A DNA stretch of 63,557 nucleotides from a bacterium ADurb.Bin236 (lineage in GTDB: Bacteria; UBP15; UBA6099), in assembly GCA_002069885.1 (NCBI GenBank), contig MWCD01000016.1, forward strand, positions 1 to 63,557, in the 5' to 3' direction. Positions 8,771 to 17,649 of this stretch are shown one piece after another. Position numbers and translations under genes: made by a program. The notes under the pieces were generated by a model. The model was not told the origin of the DNA. It saw only the letters and a program-made list of their open reading frames with translations, and searched no databases. How positions within the stretch are numbered: the first letter of the stretch is position 1; each line of letters opens with the position of its first letter.

Positions 8771-9566
8771 CCGCCGCTCCGATTTTCGATTGAAGGAAAT
8801 CCGCTGCCGCTCCGCCGAACAAATCTATGGTGTTTCGTGTGGAACAAACGGCTATGCTCTTCACGGTTTCGTCTCGAATTTCAGCTATCTTCTCCGCTAT
8901 GAGAGGAATATACGAAGGCTCGTTCCTTTTGCCGCGATGCCTCTGAGGCGCTAAAAACGGACAGTCAGTTTCGAGCAGCAGTCTTTCGGAGGGAACCGCT
9001 TTTAAAACCGACTGAAGGCGCGCGCTGTTGTTGTACGTCGCCGGCCCTCCTACCGAGATGTTCAAACCCAACTCGAGCGTCTGCTTCAGAAATTCGATGT
9101 CGCCGGAGAAGCAGTGCATGACGCCTTTCAAGGGAGCGTGCGCGCGGATCATGGACGCCATGTCGGCCTCGGCCTCGCGGCAATGAAAAATCAACGGCAA
9201 CCCGCGCGCCGCGCAGAGTTCCAGTTGCTTTTCGAAAGAGTCCCGCTGTTTTTTTCTAGGAGCTATGTCCCTGAAATAATCTAGGCCGAACTCCCCGACG
9301 CCTATATATCTTCCTTTGTATTCTTCGAGAAAATCCTCGAATGCGGGATGGTCGTATTTGGCGGCCTCGTGAGGATGAAACCCCACGATTGGGAACACCA
9401 TAGGGTATTTTTCGGAATTTGCGATTACCTGCTTATTCGTCGGTTCGTCGAGTCCGACATCGAAAACGGCCGCGACGCCGGCCTGTTCCGCCCGGCTCAC
9501 AACTTCGTCTCTATCGTTATCGTAATCCTTGAAAAAAATGTGAGAATGAGTGTCTACGAAAATCAT
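8748..9566 (-). CDS. tatD: TatD family metal-dependent deoxyribonuclease
   Basis: TIM-barrel metal hydrolase of 272 residues. The metal-binding HxH is at the N-terminus (DTHSHI), followed by the other conserved stretches FHCREAE, GVMHCFSG and LLETDCPFLAP. TatD enzymes act as 3'-5' exonucleases or DNases in repair and DNA turnover; D-aminoacyl hydrolase activity has also been described for the wider family. It is the first gene of the overlapping TatD/PLD/phosphoesterase trio. Confidence 0.93.
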   Translation of the reverse strand: MIFVDTHSHIFFKDYDNDRDEVVSRAEQAGVAAVFDVGLDEPTNKQVIANSEKYPMVFPIVGFHPHEAAKYDHPAFEDFLEEYKGRYIGVGEFGLDYFRDIAPRKKQRDSFEKQLELCAARGLPLIFHCREAEADMASMIRAHAPLKGVMHCFSGDIEFLKQTLELGLNISVGGPATYNNSARLQSVLKAVPSERLLLETDCPFLAPQRHRGKRNEPSYIPLIAEKIAEIRDETVKSIAVCSTRNTIDLFGGAAADFLQSKIGAADAEASSG

Positions 9567-9590
9567 CTTAGTCTGCCCGGAACAGAGGGA

Positions 9591-9920
9591 CTATATCATG
9601 TCCGCGAACCGCTTCTCCGGTTCGGTTTTTTTCATTTCCCATTCGCCGACTCTAGGTTTATAAACAAGCTGAACCGGCCCGTATTCCTTCAAATCCACAA
9701 GAAAATGATCTTCCACTTCATAGTTGTCCAAGTGAGTAATCTTTCTCCTGTAAACGAGCATCCCCACTTCATAATTCCTTCCGTTCATGATAACTCTGCG
9801 AGGCGTTTCTCCCGCTCTGTAACCCGCGTAAGCTTCGACTTGAACTTTTTCTCGATCCGCGTCAGTCGCCATATATGTCTCCATAGAAAAACGTTTAATT
9901 TCTTTGGTTAAAACTGTCAA
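9591..9920 (-). CDS. Hypothetical protein, 109 aa
   Basis: I do not recognise this protein. It is rich in charged residues and has several short strand-like stretches (EVGMLVYRRK, DHFLVDLKEYGPVQLVYKP), with no membrane segment, signal peptide or Cys motif. It looks like a small beta protein. The long frame begins at a TTG directly after the cupin stop codon (no gap), which favours translational coupling; ATG codons at residues 13 and 17 are alternatives. It lies 24 bases before tatD on the same strand, so cupin, this gene and the tatD trio may form one transcript. Confidence 0.6.
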   Translation of the reverse strand: MTVLTKEIKRFSMETYMATDADREKVQVEAYAGYRAGETPRRVIMNGRNYEVGMLVYRRKITHLDNYEVEDHFLVDLKEYGPVQLVYKPRVGEWEMKKTEPEKRFADMI

Positions 9921-10280
9921 TTATTTTCCGCAAGCTGCGCCACCGGATTGAACAATAGGCACTAGACACATCACCCTGAGAAGCGTCCCGCCGGTATTTC
10001 TGAACTGGTGCAGTTCCCCTCCAGGCACGAACACGGCGTCCCCCGCTTTCGCCCGCTTGGAGTCTTCGGCGCTTGTCACCTCGCACTCCCCTTCCAACAC
10101 ATAAACCTCATGTTCCCAATCGTGCGTGTGCAAGGGAGTGTATCCGCCGGGTTGGATGTCGAATATGCGCATCGCGAAAGTCGGAGCTCCGTCGTTTCCA
10201 TCAATCACCCACCTGACTTCCGTCCCCTCGACTCCTTCAACCTTCTGCGGAACCACCGACATAGCGTTCTTGATTATCAT
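9921..10280 (-). CDS. Single-domain cupin
   Basis: Small beta-barrel metal-binding protein of 119 residues. Cupin motif 1 (GGYTPLHTHDWEHEVYVLEG) supplies two His, Glu and a further His, and motif 2 (GDAVFVPGGELHQF) supplies another His. The start is set at the ATG at 10278-10280 because GGAGAG lies 7 bases upstream; the longer frame would add an unlikely hydrophobic stretch. Such cupins can be dioxygenases, isomerases or sugar sensors, so no reaction is assigned. Confidence 0.85.
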   Translation of the reverse strand: MIIKNAMSVVPQKVEGVEGTEVRWVIDGNDGAPTFAMRIFDIQPGGYTPLHTHDWEHEVYVLEGECEVTSAEDSKRAKAGDAVFVPGGELHQFRNTGGTLLRVMCLVPIVQSGGAACGK

Positions 10281-10364
10281 GCGCTCTCTCCAAAAAAACA
10301 GCAAAGTAATTATAACAGATAAAAGCTCCGCCGACACCGTTGTCGAATACAAGCCCAATCGTTA

Positions 10365-11708
10365 TCAGGATTCAAAAACCTCTTCTATCACATTCGGCGC
10401 GTATTTTTCAGCCAATTCTCTTGTGATTTTTCCGGTTCGGGCGATTTCCCCGTACATGTAAGCGCTGGGCCGGGGTTTTCTATTCAGCGTCCCCGGCTCC
10501 ACTTCCACAAGTCCGAACTTCTTTTCGAATCCCAGCTTCCATTCGAAGTTGTCTATATACGACCATTGGAAATAGCCCCTGACATCCACTCCGTCGTCTA
10601 TCGCGCGCTTGACCTGTTTGAGATGCCTTAAGAGATAGCCGGGCCTCTGCGCGTCCTTCGCGTCAGCGATGCCGTTTTCCAGAATATAGACCGGCTTGCC
10701 ATAGCGGGCGGCATCCTTGATGACATTGTAGAACCCCGGCGGGTAAACCTCGTATCCCATTGCGGTCGTCTCAGCGCCGTCCGGCAGATACAAAAAATCG
10801 TTCAGACTGTCGGGTATCTTCTTCAAGTTGAAATTTATTCGCATGCGCGTGTAATAGTTAACGCCTGAATAACTGAAAGAATCCTTGAGTCCGGAAATCT
10901 TTTCGTTGAAGCCGAAAGGCGGAGGAACCTTGCCGGAGCTTAATGCCTTAGGAAAAGCGTCGTTGTGAAAAAACCTTATGAATTTATGAATGGCGGTGTC
11001 CAGAATATTGTCAGGATTCACCGGCGCGGCGTCCACGACCGCCTGAGCTATTCCGATAAGCGGCTCGTCGCTCTCTCCTGAGCGACGCCACGCGTCAAGT
11101 ATCCTTCTCCTTGCTTCAACATGCGCCTTTAAGAGATTCTTAAAAACCGTTCTTGCTTCATTCCAACTTCGCCTTTCGGGCGGGAATACTCCGAACAGAT
11201 GGCCCGCGATAACTGGAACCATCGGTTCGTTCAACGTGCACCAGATATCAACTTTTCCATATACTCTTTCGACGACTCTTTTCACAAATCTGCTGAATAA
11301 TTCCGGGCTGTCCTCAGCCGTCCACCCTCCGCGCTTAGCCATCCATTTCGGCAACGGCCAGTGATAGAGCGTTAGGCATGCCTTCAGTCCTCTTGCGCGA
11401 AGCTCGTCGAGAACTTTCTCGTAATGTCTCAAAGCGTCCTCGCTGAACACGCCTCTCTCAGGCTCGACTCGCGCCCACTCGACTGAAAAACGAAACGAGT
11501 TATAACCCAAATCGCTCATCAACTTAAAATCTTCCGGATACCGGTTCAGCATGTCAGCCGCGGCCCCTGAAACTGTGCCATCCGCTATCTTGCCCTTTTT
11601 CTCCCATTCCCACCAATCCGAATTAACATTATGGCCTTCCGCCTGATGAGAACACACTGCGGTTCCCCATAAAAAGTCTTCTGGAAACTCAATAAGGTTA
11701 ATAGACAT
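10365..11708 (-). CDS. Glycoside hydrolase family 1 (beta-glycosidase)
   Basis: Cytoplasmic retaining glycosidase of 447 residues, the normal GH1 size. The acid/base Glu is in CTLNEP (about residue 161) and the nucleophile Glu in YILENG (about residue 344). The N-terminal FPEDFLWGTA and HQAEG stretches are the usual GH1 signature and glycone site. Substrate (beta-glucoside, galactoside or phospho-sugar) cannot be fixed from the sequence. The start MSINLIEFPEDF is preferred to an upstream in-frame ATG because a GGGGTGG ribosome site lies just before it. No sugar transporter is adjacent. Confidence 0.93.
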   Translation of the reverse strand: MSINLIEFPEDFLWGTAVCSHQAEGHNVNSDWWEWEKKGKIADGTVSGAAADMLNRYPEDFKLMSDLGYNSFRFSVEWARVEPERGVFSEDALRHYEKVLDELRARGLKACLTLYHWPLPKWMAKRGGWTAEDSPELFSRFVKRVVERVYGKVDIWCTLNEPMVPVIAGHLFGVFPPERRSWNEARTVFKNLLKAHVEARRRILDAWRRSGESDEPLIGIAQAVVDAAPVNPDNILDTAIHKFIRFFHNDAFPKALSSGKVPPPFGFNEKISGLKDSFSYSGVNYYTRMRINFNLKKIPDSLNDFLYLPDGAETTAMGYEVYPPGFYNVIKDAARYGKPVYILENGIADAKDAQRPGYLLRHLKQVKRAIDDGVDVRGYFQWSYIDNFEWKLGFEKKFGLVEVEPGTLNRKPRPSAYMYGEIARTGKITRELAEKYAPNVIEEVFES

Positions 11709-11809
11709 ACCGCCACCCCAATTTTTTTTACGTCGAAATGATAGTAAATGCGAAGTTGCCATGTCAAATCCCGCATCTGTGCTAAATGTGAAACAAACGA
11801 TAGATAATT

Positions 11810-11837
11810 TTGCCTTTTTATGGAAAATACATATAAT
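11810..11837 (+). promoter_or_regulatory. Candidate promoter of the STAS-FecR pair
   Basis: A perfect -10 box TATAAT (11832-11837) is preceded at 16 bases by TTGCCT (11810-11815, 4 of 6). The start point would be near 11844, giving a very short leader that still includes the AAGGAG ribosome site at 11846-11851. Confidence 0.5.
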
Positions 11838-11860
11838 TTACACTCAAGGAGATGTCTGTA

Positions 11861-12196
11861 ATGTCCATTTTTACTCTCGAAAAAGAAACTATAGGCAACA
11901 CTCTAGTAGTGAAACTTTCAGGAAGAATTGGCGGAGAAGCATCCACGGAGTTATACCGGGATGTCAAACAGTTGATAGAAGCGCATAAGAATTATGATTT
12001 TGCCTTGGATTTCAAACAGTTACAGTTTATCGACAGTTCCGGTCTAGGTTCTCTTGTGGCAATCAACTCTTCGCTTATGAAGCAAAGCAGAAAGCTGACC
12101 CTGCTGGCAGTGCCCGGGGCGCTTATGGAGTTGCTGCGGATCACGAATCTTGACAGGGTTTTTACGATTAAGGACTCGTTGGACGAAACAGAATGA
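11861..12196 (+). CDS. STAS-domain anti-sigma factor antagonist
   Basis: Protein of 111 residues consisting of one STAS domain of the SpoIIAA/RsbV type. In partner switching, the unphosphorylated form binds an anti-sigma kinase and frees a sigma factor or other target. The phosphorylation loop is intact: FIDSSGLGSL, with Ser59/Ser60 as the candidate site. The start is the second of two in-frame ATGs, because AAGGAG is 9 bases from it but touches the first (11852). A SpoIIE-type phosphatase that could dephosphorylate such a protein is at 22606-24216; no RsbW-type kinase is in the window. It overlaps the FecR gene by four bases (ATGA). Confidence 0.9.
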   Translation: MSIFTLEKETIGNTLVVKLSGRIGGEASTELYRDVKQLIEAHKNYDFALDFKQLQFIDSSGLGSLVAINSSLMKQSRKLTLLAVPGALMELLRITNLDRVFTIKDSLDETE

Positions 12197-13425
12197 GAAT
12201 CACGCGAGCGACAGCAATAAGCGCCATTGCGGCGATATCAATCATCGCGACAGCCGCGTTGTCCCAGCCACCCCTACCCGCTCCGAAAATCAAAACAGTG
12301 CAGGGCCGGGTTCTGTTAAGCGTGAACAACTCGGACTGGTTTCCTGCGCACGAAGAGGCAACAATACACGCCGGAATGAGCGTGATAGCGCCTGAGAACG
12401 CGATGATTGAAGTGCAATCCGGACGAGCGCTCCAATGGCATTTCGTAGGCCCCGGCAAGGGGTCTATCGGCAAACGCTCAAAAAACTCATCCGATTCTTC
12501 TTCATTCGATATAGAAATATCTCAAGGTCACTTGGCGTTTGCTCTGAATTCCGCCGACGCTCCTGCGACATTTGTGGTAAAAACCCCTTTCGGGATTGTG
12601 GAAACAACAAACGGACTGTTCAGCGTTGTTGCGGACGAAACATCCGCAATCGTGATAGCGGTTTCCGAAGGAAAAGCCTGCATCGCGAGAGCCGAGCAGA
12701 AAAAAATCTGCGTTGAAAAAGACAAAATGCTTTTGATGGTTTCAGAAAAAAACAAACCACCCAGAATAGAAGCGGTAGACCCGGAAATCAGAGCAGCATG
12801 GAAGAAATTTGACTGGATTATTGTCGGAGAAAAACCCGAACTTAAAATAGTCCAGCCGCAAGACGGAATGTATTCAAACAACTCCACGATTTACATCATC
12901 GGAAACGCCTCGCCCGGCGCTACTCTGACAGTGAACAACAAGCAAATCACTGTCGCCGCCGACGGCAGTTTCAACGGCAACTACACCCTTTACGAAGGGG
13001 AAAACAAACTCGCGATTCAGGCAAGATCAAAAACCGGCAAAATTTCGTCGCTTACACGAACTGTTTTTCTCGACACCACCCCGCCGCTCTTATCCATCAG
13101 CCAGCCCGCCGGAAGCTTTGATCCGACAACTATCGGAACTTGCGACAATAGATTTTGTTATATTCAGATTTTCGGGATAACCGAACCCGGAGTGGCGTTA
13201 AGAATTAACGGCGTCGACGTAAGCCGCTTTATCGAAGACGACGGCAGTTTCCTTATTCAAGACTTCCCAGTCAAATACAAAGAACGGGCGCTCACCGTCG
13301 AAGCTGTCGATATGCACCGGCAGCGCTCCTTCGACATCTTGAGCATAATCGAGCCTCTCGATTCCGACGGCGACGACGTCCCCGACGCCATTGATGATTG
13401 TCCCTCGGATCCTTCCTGCAACTGA
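12193..13425 (+). CDS. Exported FecR-domain protein with Ig-like repeats and Ca-binding tail
   Basis: Secreted protein of 410 residues. Signal peptide about 1-24 (ends near ALSQ), FecR-type domain about 33-210 (QGRVLLSVNNSDWFPAHEEA, then a TPFGIVETTNG stretch), two Ig-like/bacterial adhesion-type repeats about 225-390, and a C-terminal acidic segment DSDGDDVPDAIDDCPSD that matches thrombospondin type-3 calcium repeats. FecR domains in such exported proteins are sensory or structural rather than classic sigma regulators. Its start overlaps the STAS stop, so a cytoplasmic partner-switch protein and an envelope protein are made as a pair. The 33 bases to the next gene show no terminator. Confidence 0.85.
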   Translation: MRITRATAISAIAAISIIATAALSQPPLPAPKIKTVQGRVLLSVNNSDWFPAHEEATIHAGMSVIAPENAMIEVQSGRALQWHFVGPGKGSIGKRSKNSSDSSSFDIEISQGHLAFALNSADAPATFVVKTPFGIVETTNGLFSVVADETSAIVIAVSEGKACIARAEQKKICVEKDKMLLMVSEKNKPPRIEAVDPEIRAAWKKFDWIIVGEKPELKIVQPQDGMYSNNSTIYIIGNASPGATLTVNNKQITVAADGSFNGNYTLYEGENKLAIQARSKTGKISSLTRTVFLDTTPPLLSISQPAGSFDPTTIGTCDNRFCYIQIFGITEPGVALRINGVDVSRFIEDDGSFLIQDFPVKYKERALTVEAVDMHRQRSFDILSIIEPLDSDGDDVPDAIDDCPSDPSCN

Positions 13426-13458
13426 TTCTTCTGCGATGATTATCAATCAGGTTAAGTA

Positions 13459-14901
13459 TTATCCATTGTGTTTTTTTCGTTTGACGATATATCCGGCGAA
13501 TTGCAGTCCCGCTTTAAACCAGTAAGCGGCCTCTCGATGGTTTTTCAACCTTCTCAACCTTCGCAATATGTAGCTAGGCCGCATATAGAACTCTCTAAGC
13601 ATGCGTCTTTGCAGTTCCTGAAGGCGCTGCGCGGAAACGGTTTTCGTTCTAGTGATTGAGTCGCCCTGAAACGACCTTCCATAGTCGCTCCATTTCAGAT
13701 TGTCTTCTAGCAACCCGGCCTCTTTCATCATAAGGTTCAATTCCGAACCCGGATACGGCGACGCGATGGCTACCGTTATCAAGTCAGGATCAAGAACGCG
13801 GATGAAAGAGCGGGTCGCCTCAATGTCGGATTCCGTTTCCTCCGGGTGGTTGCCCGCTATGAAGAACGCGCAGGACATCATTCCCGCTTTGCGGGTCCAC
13901 TCGAACGCCTTAGTCGCCTGCTCAAGGGTTATTCCCTTCTTTATGAGTTCGAGGATGCGCGGACTTCCAGTTTCCACTCCGAACGCCACCTTGACGCATC
14001 CCGAATCCGCCATTATTCGCAACAGTTCCTCGTCAACTCGATCCACTCTGGTGTCGCAATCCCATGTGACATTCAATCTTTTTATGCCTTCGCAGAACTC
14101 CAAAGCCTTTTCCCTGTCATGCGTGAAAGTGTCGTTGTCTATCGTGAAGTGGTTGACGCCGTGCCGCTCTACGCAATCCAGCGCCTCTTCCATGACTTTG
14201 TGCGTCGGCCTATGCCGCACCTTGCGACCGAATACATGTTCGGAGCAGCAGAACACGCACCTTCCGGCGCATCCTCTGGCAGTGAAAAGTTGCGTCGCAT
14301 TATAAACCCCGCCGGGCAATCCCGGCGTAGGCGCTCCGCGATACGACCACATGCGCAATAGGTCTCTGGCGGGCAACGGAAGATTTTCAAGGTCGACTGG
14401 TTTCTGGGGAGTTCCTCCATCAAGAATATCGCCGCCTGCCGACAACACAGTCCCGGCGATCTCCGAATCTGCGAACCGCCCCTGTTCGACGGCTCGGCAT
14501 ATCTCGACGAATGAAATCTCGCCCTCGCCTCTGACGGCGGCGTTGAATTGCGGATACTTAATAAGGGTCTCGCGCGCAAGAATCGAAGCGTGCGCCCCAC
14601 CCAGCGCCGTTATCGCTTGCGAGAGCGATTGTTTTGCTATTGCGGCGAGTTCCGCCGCGGCGTCAACCGTCGGAGTCATCGCCGTAAACCCGATAACCTT
14701 TGCGTTTGACGAAGATATCCTAATTGCAAAATCTCTTTGTGAGAGAGGCTCCGACTCTAAATCGATGATTTCAGGAGCAAATCCATCCTGTCTAGCCGCC
14801 GCCGCCAACAGACATAGATTTATCGGATGCTGCAAAGCATGCGAATGCTCCTGCTTCATTATGCTCGGAGGTCTGACCAACAATACTTTCATATTTGCCA
14901 T
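13459..14901 (-). CDS. B12-binding radical SAM protein
   Basis: Radical enzyme of 480 residues. The N-terminal cobalamin-binding Rossmann domain (about 1-150) begins MKVLLVRPP and contains GFTAMTP and ALGGAHAS. The radical SAM core has the 4Fe-4S motif CAGRCVFC (CxxxCxxC), then FTIDNDTF and the VETGS stretch. Members modify diverse lipids, natural products or tetrapyrroles; no substrate is assigned. The C-terminal 100 residues are basic. The start at 14899-14901 (MANMKVL) is chosen because the upstream extension is Arg- and Cys-rich junk without homology features. It lies 38 bases after hypA in the metG-hypA transcript. Confidence 0.87.
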   Translation of the reverse strand: MANMKVLLVRPPSIMKQEHSHALQHPINLCLLAAAARQDGFAPEIIDLESEPLSQRDFAIRISSSNAKVIGFTAMTPTVDAAAELAAIAKQSLSQAITALGGAHASILARETLIKYPQFNAAVRGEGEISFVEICRAVEQGRFADSEIAGTVLSAGGDILDGGTPQKPVDLENLPLPARDLLRMWSYRGAPTPGLPGGVYNATQLFTARGCAGRCVFCCSEHVFGRKVRHRPTHKVMEEALDCVERHGVNHFTIDNDTFTHDREKALEFCEGIKRLNVTWDCDTRVDRVDEELLRIMADSGCVKVAFGVETGSPRILELIKKGITLEQATKAFEWTRKAGMMSCAFFIAGNHPEETESDIEATRSFIRVLDPDLITVAIASPYPGSELNLMMKEAGLLEDNLKWSDYGRSFQGDSITRTKTVSAQRLQELQRRMLREFYMRPSYILRRLRRLKNHREAAYWFKAGLQFAGYIVKRKKHNG

Positions 14902-14939
14902 AGACTCTATAATGCTCCGGGAACAAGAATAACACACTG

Positions 14940-15287
14940 TCAATCGGCAACTTCTATGCTGTCCACAAAAAGTTCGCGCCCGCTGATAATGTCCGTCTCG
15001 CCGCCGCCGCAAGACGGACATGAGAATTCAACGGAAACAACATCGAAAACATTTCCGCATGCGGCGCAGGATGCGGTCACGGGAGCGACTTCGAAGTCAA
15101 GCTCAGCCCCTTCCATCCGGGTTCCTTCAACCAGCATTTTGAAGTAATGCCTGACGCAATCGGGCACGACCGCGGTGAATCCGCCCACGACGATTTTGAC
15201 GCGCAGAACGCGAGGGTTGCCCCCGCCTTCGACCCGCGCTTCGTCAACCACCTTGACAAGCTCCTGAGTAATGGAAAATTCGTGCAA
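14940..15287 (-). CDS. hypA: HypA/HybF nickel incorporation protein
   Basis: Metallochaperone of 115 residues that delivers nickel during [NiFe]-hydrogenase (and in some species urease) maturation. The N-terminal MHEFSIT carries the nickel-binding His2, and the zinc site is two CxxC pairs, Cys74/Cys77 and Cys90/Cys93. Length and motifs are normal, so it should be functional. It sits between metG and a radical SAM gene, with 45 and 38 bases either side. No other hyp gene or hydrogenase subunit is within the window. Confidence 0.93.
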   Translation of the reverse strand: MHEFSITQELVKVVDEARVEGGGNPRVLRVKIVVGGFTAVVPDCVRHYFKMLVEGTRMEGAELDFEVAPVTASCAACGNVFDVVSVEFSCPSCGGGETDIISGRELFVDSIEVAD

Positions 15288-15332
15288 AGTTCCGAGCCTC
15301 TCGGACGATGCCGCAGGATTGTCTCGCGCGGC

Positions 15333-17438
15333 TTAACTGATTCTAGACCCTGCCGCCGCCGGCCCATCCGGACTGAGAACAATTATCCTGTCCGACTCTC
15401 CTCCAGCAAGAACCATCCCCTGCGATTCATGTCCCATAATTTGTTTCGGCTCTAGATTTGCCACTACGACGACATCTTTTCCGACAAGCTGTTCCGGTTC
15501 ATAGAACTTGGCGATGCCCGCCACAATCTGCCTTTTCTCGACGCCGATGTCCACAATTAGCTTAAGCATCTTATTCGAGCCTTGCAGCCGTTCAGCCTCC
15601 ACGACTCTTGCCACTCTCAAGTCCAATTTTGCGAAGTCATCGAACACGATGTTCTTCTTCACGCCCGGAATTGAAGCGGATTTTTTCTTTCGGTCTTTGC
15701 CGCTCTTTGAGGCTATAGCCTCAAGTTTTTTCTTTTCCTCTTCGATCTGCGCTTTCTCAATCCTCGTGAAAAGTATCTCCGGCTCCGGCAGAATTGCCCC
15801 GTCGGCAAGAGTATCTTTCGACGCTTCATCCCACCGAACATCTCTCGCCCGGCCTTCCAGCCCAAGCATCGACCATATTTTCTGCGCGGTGTCAGGCACG
15901 AAAGGAGATGAAATTACAGCCATCGTTTTTATCAGTTTCAGACATAGTCTTATCGTGGCGTCCGCGTCCGCCCGGTTTGACGCCAGAGCCTTCCACGGCT
16001 CCTTGGCATCGAAATACTTGTTACCGGCGCGAGCCAGATCAAGCATTGCGGCTAGAGCGTTGCGGAACTCGAAACGCTCTATGAAACCGCCTACCGCGCC
16101 GGGAGCCGCTTCAATGGCTGCGACAATTTCAGCGTCGACAGAAGCGCTCGAATCGCCAAGCGGCGGAACCCTGCCGTCCATCTTAGAGGCGACGAACTTA
16201 AGCGTTCTATTCACCAGATTGGCGTATATGTTGGTAAGTTCGCTGTTGTGCGCCGCCATGTATCTGTCCCACTGGAACTCCGAATCGGAGTTCTCAGGCA
16301 TATCGGCGCAAAGATAGTATCGAATCGAATCCGTCGGATACTTCTCCATGAATTCAATCACGTCGATATACCAGCCGGCGCTTTTTGAAAACTGCCTGCC
16401 TTCGAGATTCAAGAACGCGTTCGACGCCACAAAATCGGGAATCTTATATCCTTGCCGCATGCGTTCGAGCATTATGGGAAAAATTATCGCGTGAAACGGG
16501 ATGTTGTCTTTTCCTATGAAATGATAGAGTTTGCAATCCGGGTTCTGCCAGTAATCGCGCCAGCGGTCGGGCGATTCCCCGATGCTCTGAAAATATTCAA
16601 CGGTAGACGAGATGTAGCCGATCGGAGCGTCGAACCACACGTACAACACTTTCCCATCCGCCTCGTCGAGCGGAACCGGCACTCCCCAGTCCAGATCCCG
16701 CGTTATCGCCCTGCTTTCAAGTCCGCGTTTGAGATATCCCCGCACCTCGGTGGTGACAAGCTGTTTCCACTTCAACCCGGCCTCTCCGCTCTCTTTCCGG
16801 GAGAGCCACTCCTCCAGCCATTCCGCCCGCGAACCTAGGTTCAGATACCAATGCGTCGTCTTCCGCGATTGTGCGGCTGTTCCGCAATCCTTGATGTTGC
16901 ACCTCGGATTCTTTAACTCGTGGGTCTCCAGCATGACCCCGCATTTACCGCACTCGTTTCCCCAAGCGTCCGGAAATCCGCAATGCGGACATTCTCCCCT
17001 TACATACCTATCAGCCAGATACTTTTCATGTTTCGGGCAGTAAAGCTGCTCTCCTTCTTTCTTGTCTATCATTCCGTTTTCCAGCAGCCTCGTGAAAAAC
17101 TCCTGAGAAATTGGGTAGTGGAGTTTTCGGGACGTGCCGGAAAAATTCGTAAAATCGATATTCATGCGCTCGAATATTGAAACAATCAAATCGTGATTTA
17201 TCTTCACATGCTCCTCAGGGGAGCGACCGGCGGCCTCTGCGGAAATCGTGATAGCCACCCCGTGGTCGTCCGTCCCGCACACGTAAATGATGTCCGCTCC
17301 GTTCATCTTTTTATAACGGACAAAAATATCCGCGGGCAGATACGCGCCAGCGATGTGGCCGAAATGTATCGGCCCGTTTGCGTATGGCAAAGCGCTCGTA
17401 ACTATGATTTTCTCTTTTGCCGATCCCGAAGAACTCAT
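15333..17438 (-). CDS. metG: Methionyl-tRNA synthetase with C-terminal tRNA-binding domain
   Basis: Charges tRNA-Met; 701 residues. Class I catalytic core: the HIGH-like motif is HFGH at 25-28, and the KMSKS-like loop reads QFSKSAG near residue 348. The connective region has paired Cys knuckles (ECPHCG and ECGKCG), the zinc-binding form. The anticodon-binding helical domain follows, and residues from about 590 form an OB-fold (LDLRVARVVEAE, KQIVAGIAKFY) of the EMAPII/Arc1p type found in dimeric MetG. A GGGAG ribosome site precedes the ATG. It is the first gene of metG-hypA-radical SAM. Confidence 0.97.
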   Translation of the reverse strand: MSSSGSAKEKIIVTSALPYANGPIHFGHIAGAYLPADIFVRYKKMNGADIIYVCGTDDHGVAITISAEAAGRSPEEHVKINHDLIVSIFERMNIDFTNFSGTSRKLHYPISQEFFTRLLENGMIDKKEGEQLYCPKHEKYLADRYVRGECPHCGFPDAWGNECGKCGVMLETHELKNPRCNIKDCGTAAQSRKTTHWYLNLGSRAEWLEEWLSRKESGEAGLKWKQLVTTEVRGYLKRGLESRAITRDLDWGVPVPLDEADGKVLYVWFDAPIGYISSTVEYFQSIGESPDRWRDYWQNPDCKLYHFIGKDNIPFHAIIFPIMLERMRQGYKIPDFVASNAFLNLEGRQFSKSAGWYIDVIEFMEKYPTDSIRYYLCADMPENSDSEFQWDRYMAAHNSELTNIYANLVNRTLKFVASKMDGRVPPLGDSSASVDAEIVAAIEAAPGAVGGFIERFEFRNALAAMLDLARAGNKYFDAKEPWKALASNRADADATIRLCLKLIKTMAVISSPFVPDTAQKIWSMLGLEGRARDVRWDEASKDTLADGAILPEPEILFTRIEKAQIEEEKKKLEAIASKSGKDRKKKSASIPGVKKNIVFDDFAKLDLRVARVVEAERLQGSNKMLKLIVDIGVEKRQIVAGIAKFYEPEQLVGKDVVVVANLEPKQIMGHESQGMVLAGGESDRIIVLSPDGPAAAGSRIS

Positions 17439-17473
17439 CTCAATGCTCCCGCGCCGCTATTGCGGTCTGGATA

Positions 17474-17502
17474 ATACTAGCATCCCCTAGGCGAAAATTC
17501 AA
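17474..17502 (-). promoter_or_regulatory. Candidate metG promoter
   Basis: On the minus strand TTGAAT (17497-17502), a 17-base spacer and TAGTAT (17474-17479) match the sigma-70 pattern at 4 of 6 in each box. The start would be near 17467, about 30 bases before the metG ATG. The rest of 17503-17649 shows nothing else. Confidence 0.42.
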
Positions 17503-17649
17503 AACGGGAACACGGAGCCGACAATCCGGTTTGCGCTTGCAAATCGTCTCTATGCTATGAAGATTTTGCCTGAACCGAAGTTTTGTGTCGTTAAATAATC
17601 TATGCCGCTGATAACGAATTCGAAATTCAACTCCTCGACTGCTTGAAGC

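Noticed and set aside
15508-16317. Open plus-strand frame of 269 residues inside metG
   Set aside because: Ser/Phe-rich composition is a mirror of metG codons; metG is complete with motifs in order.
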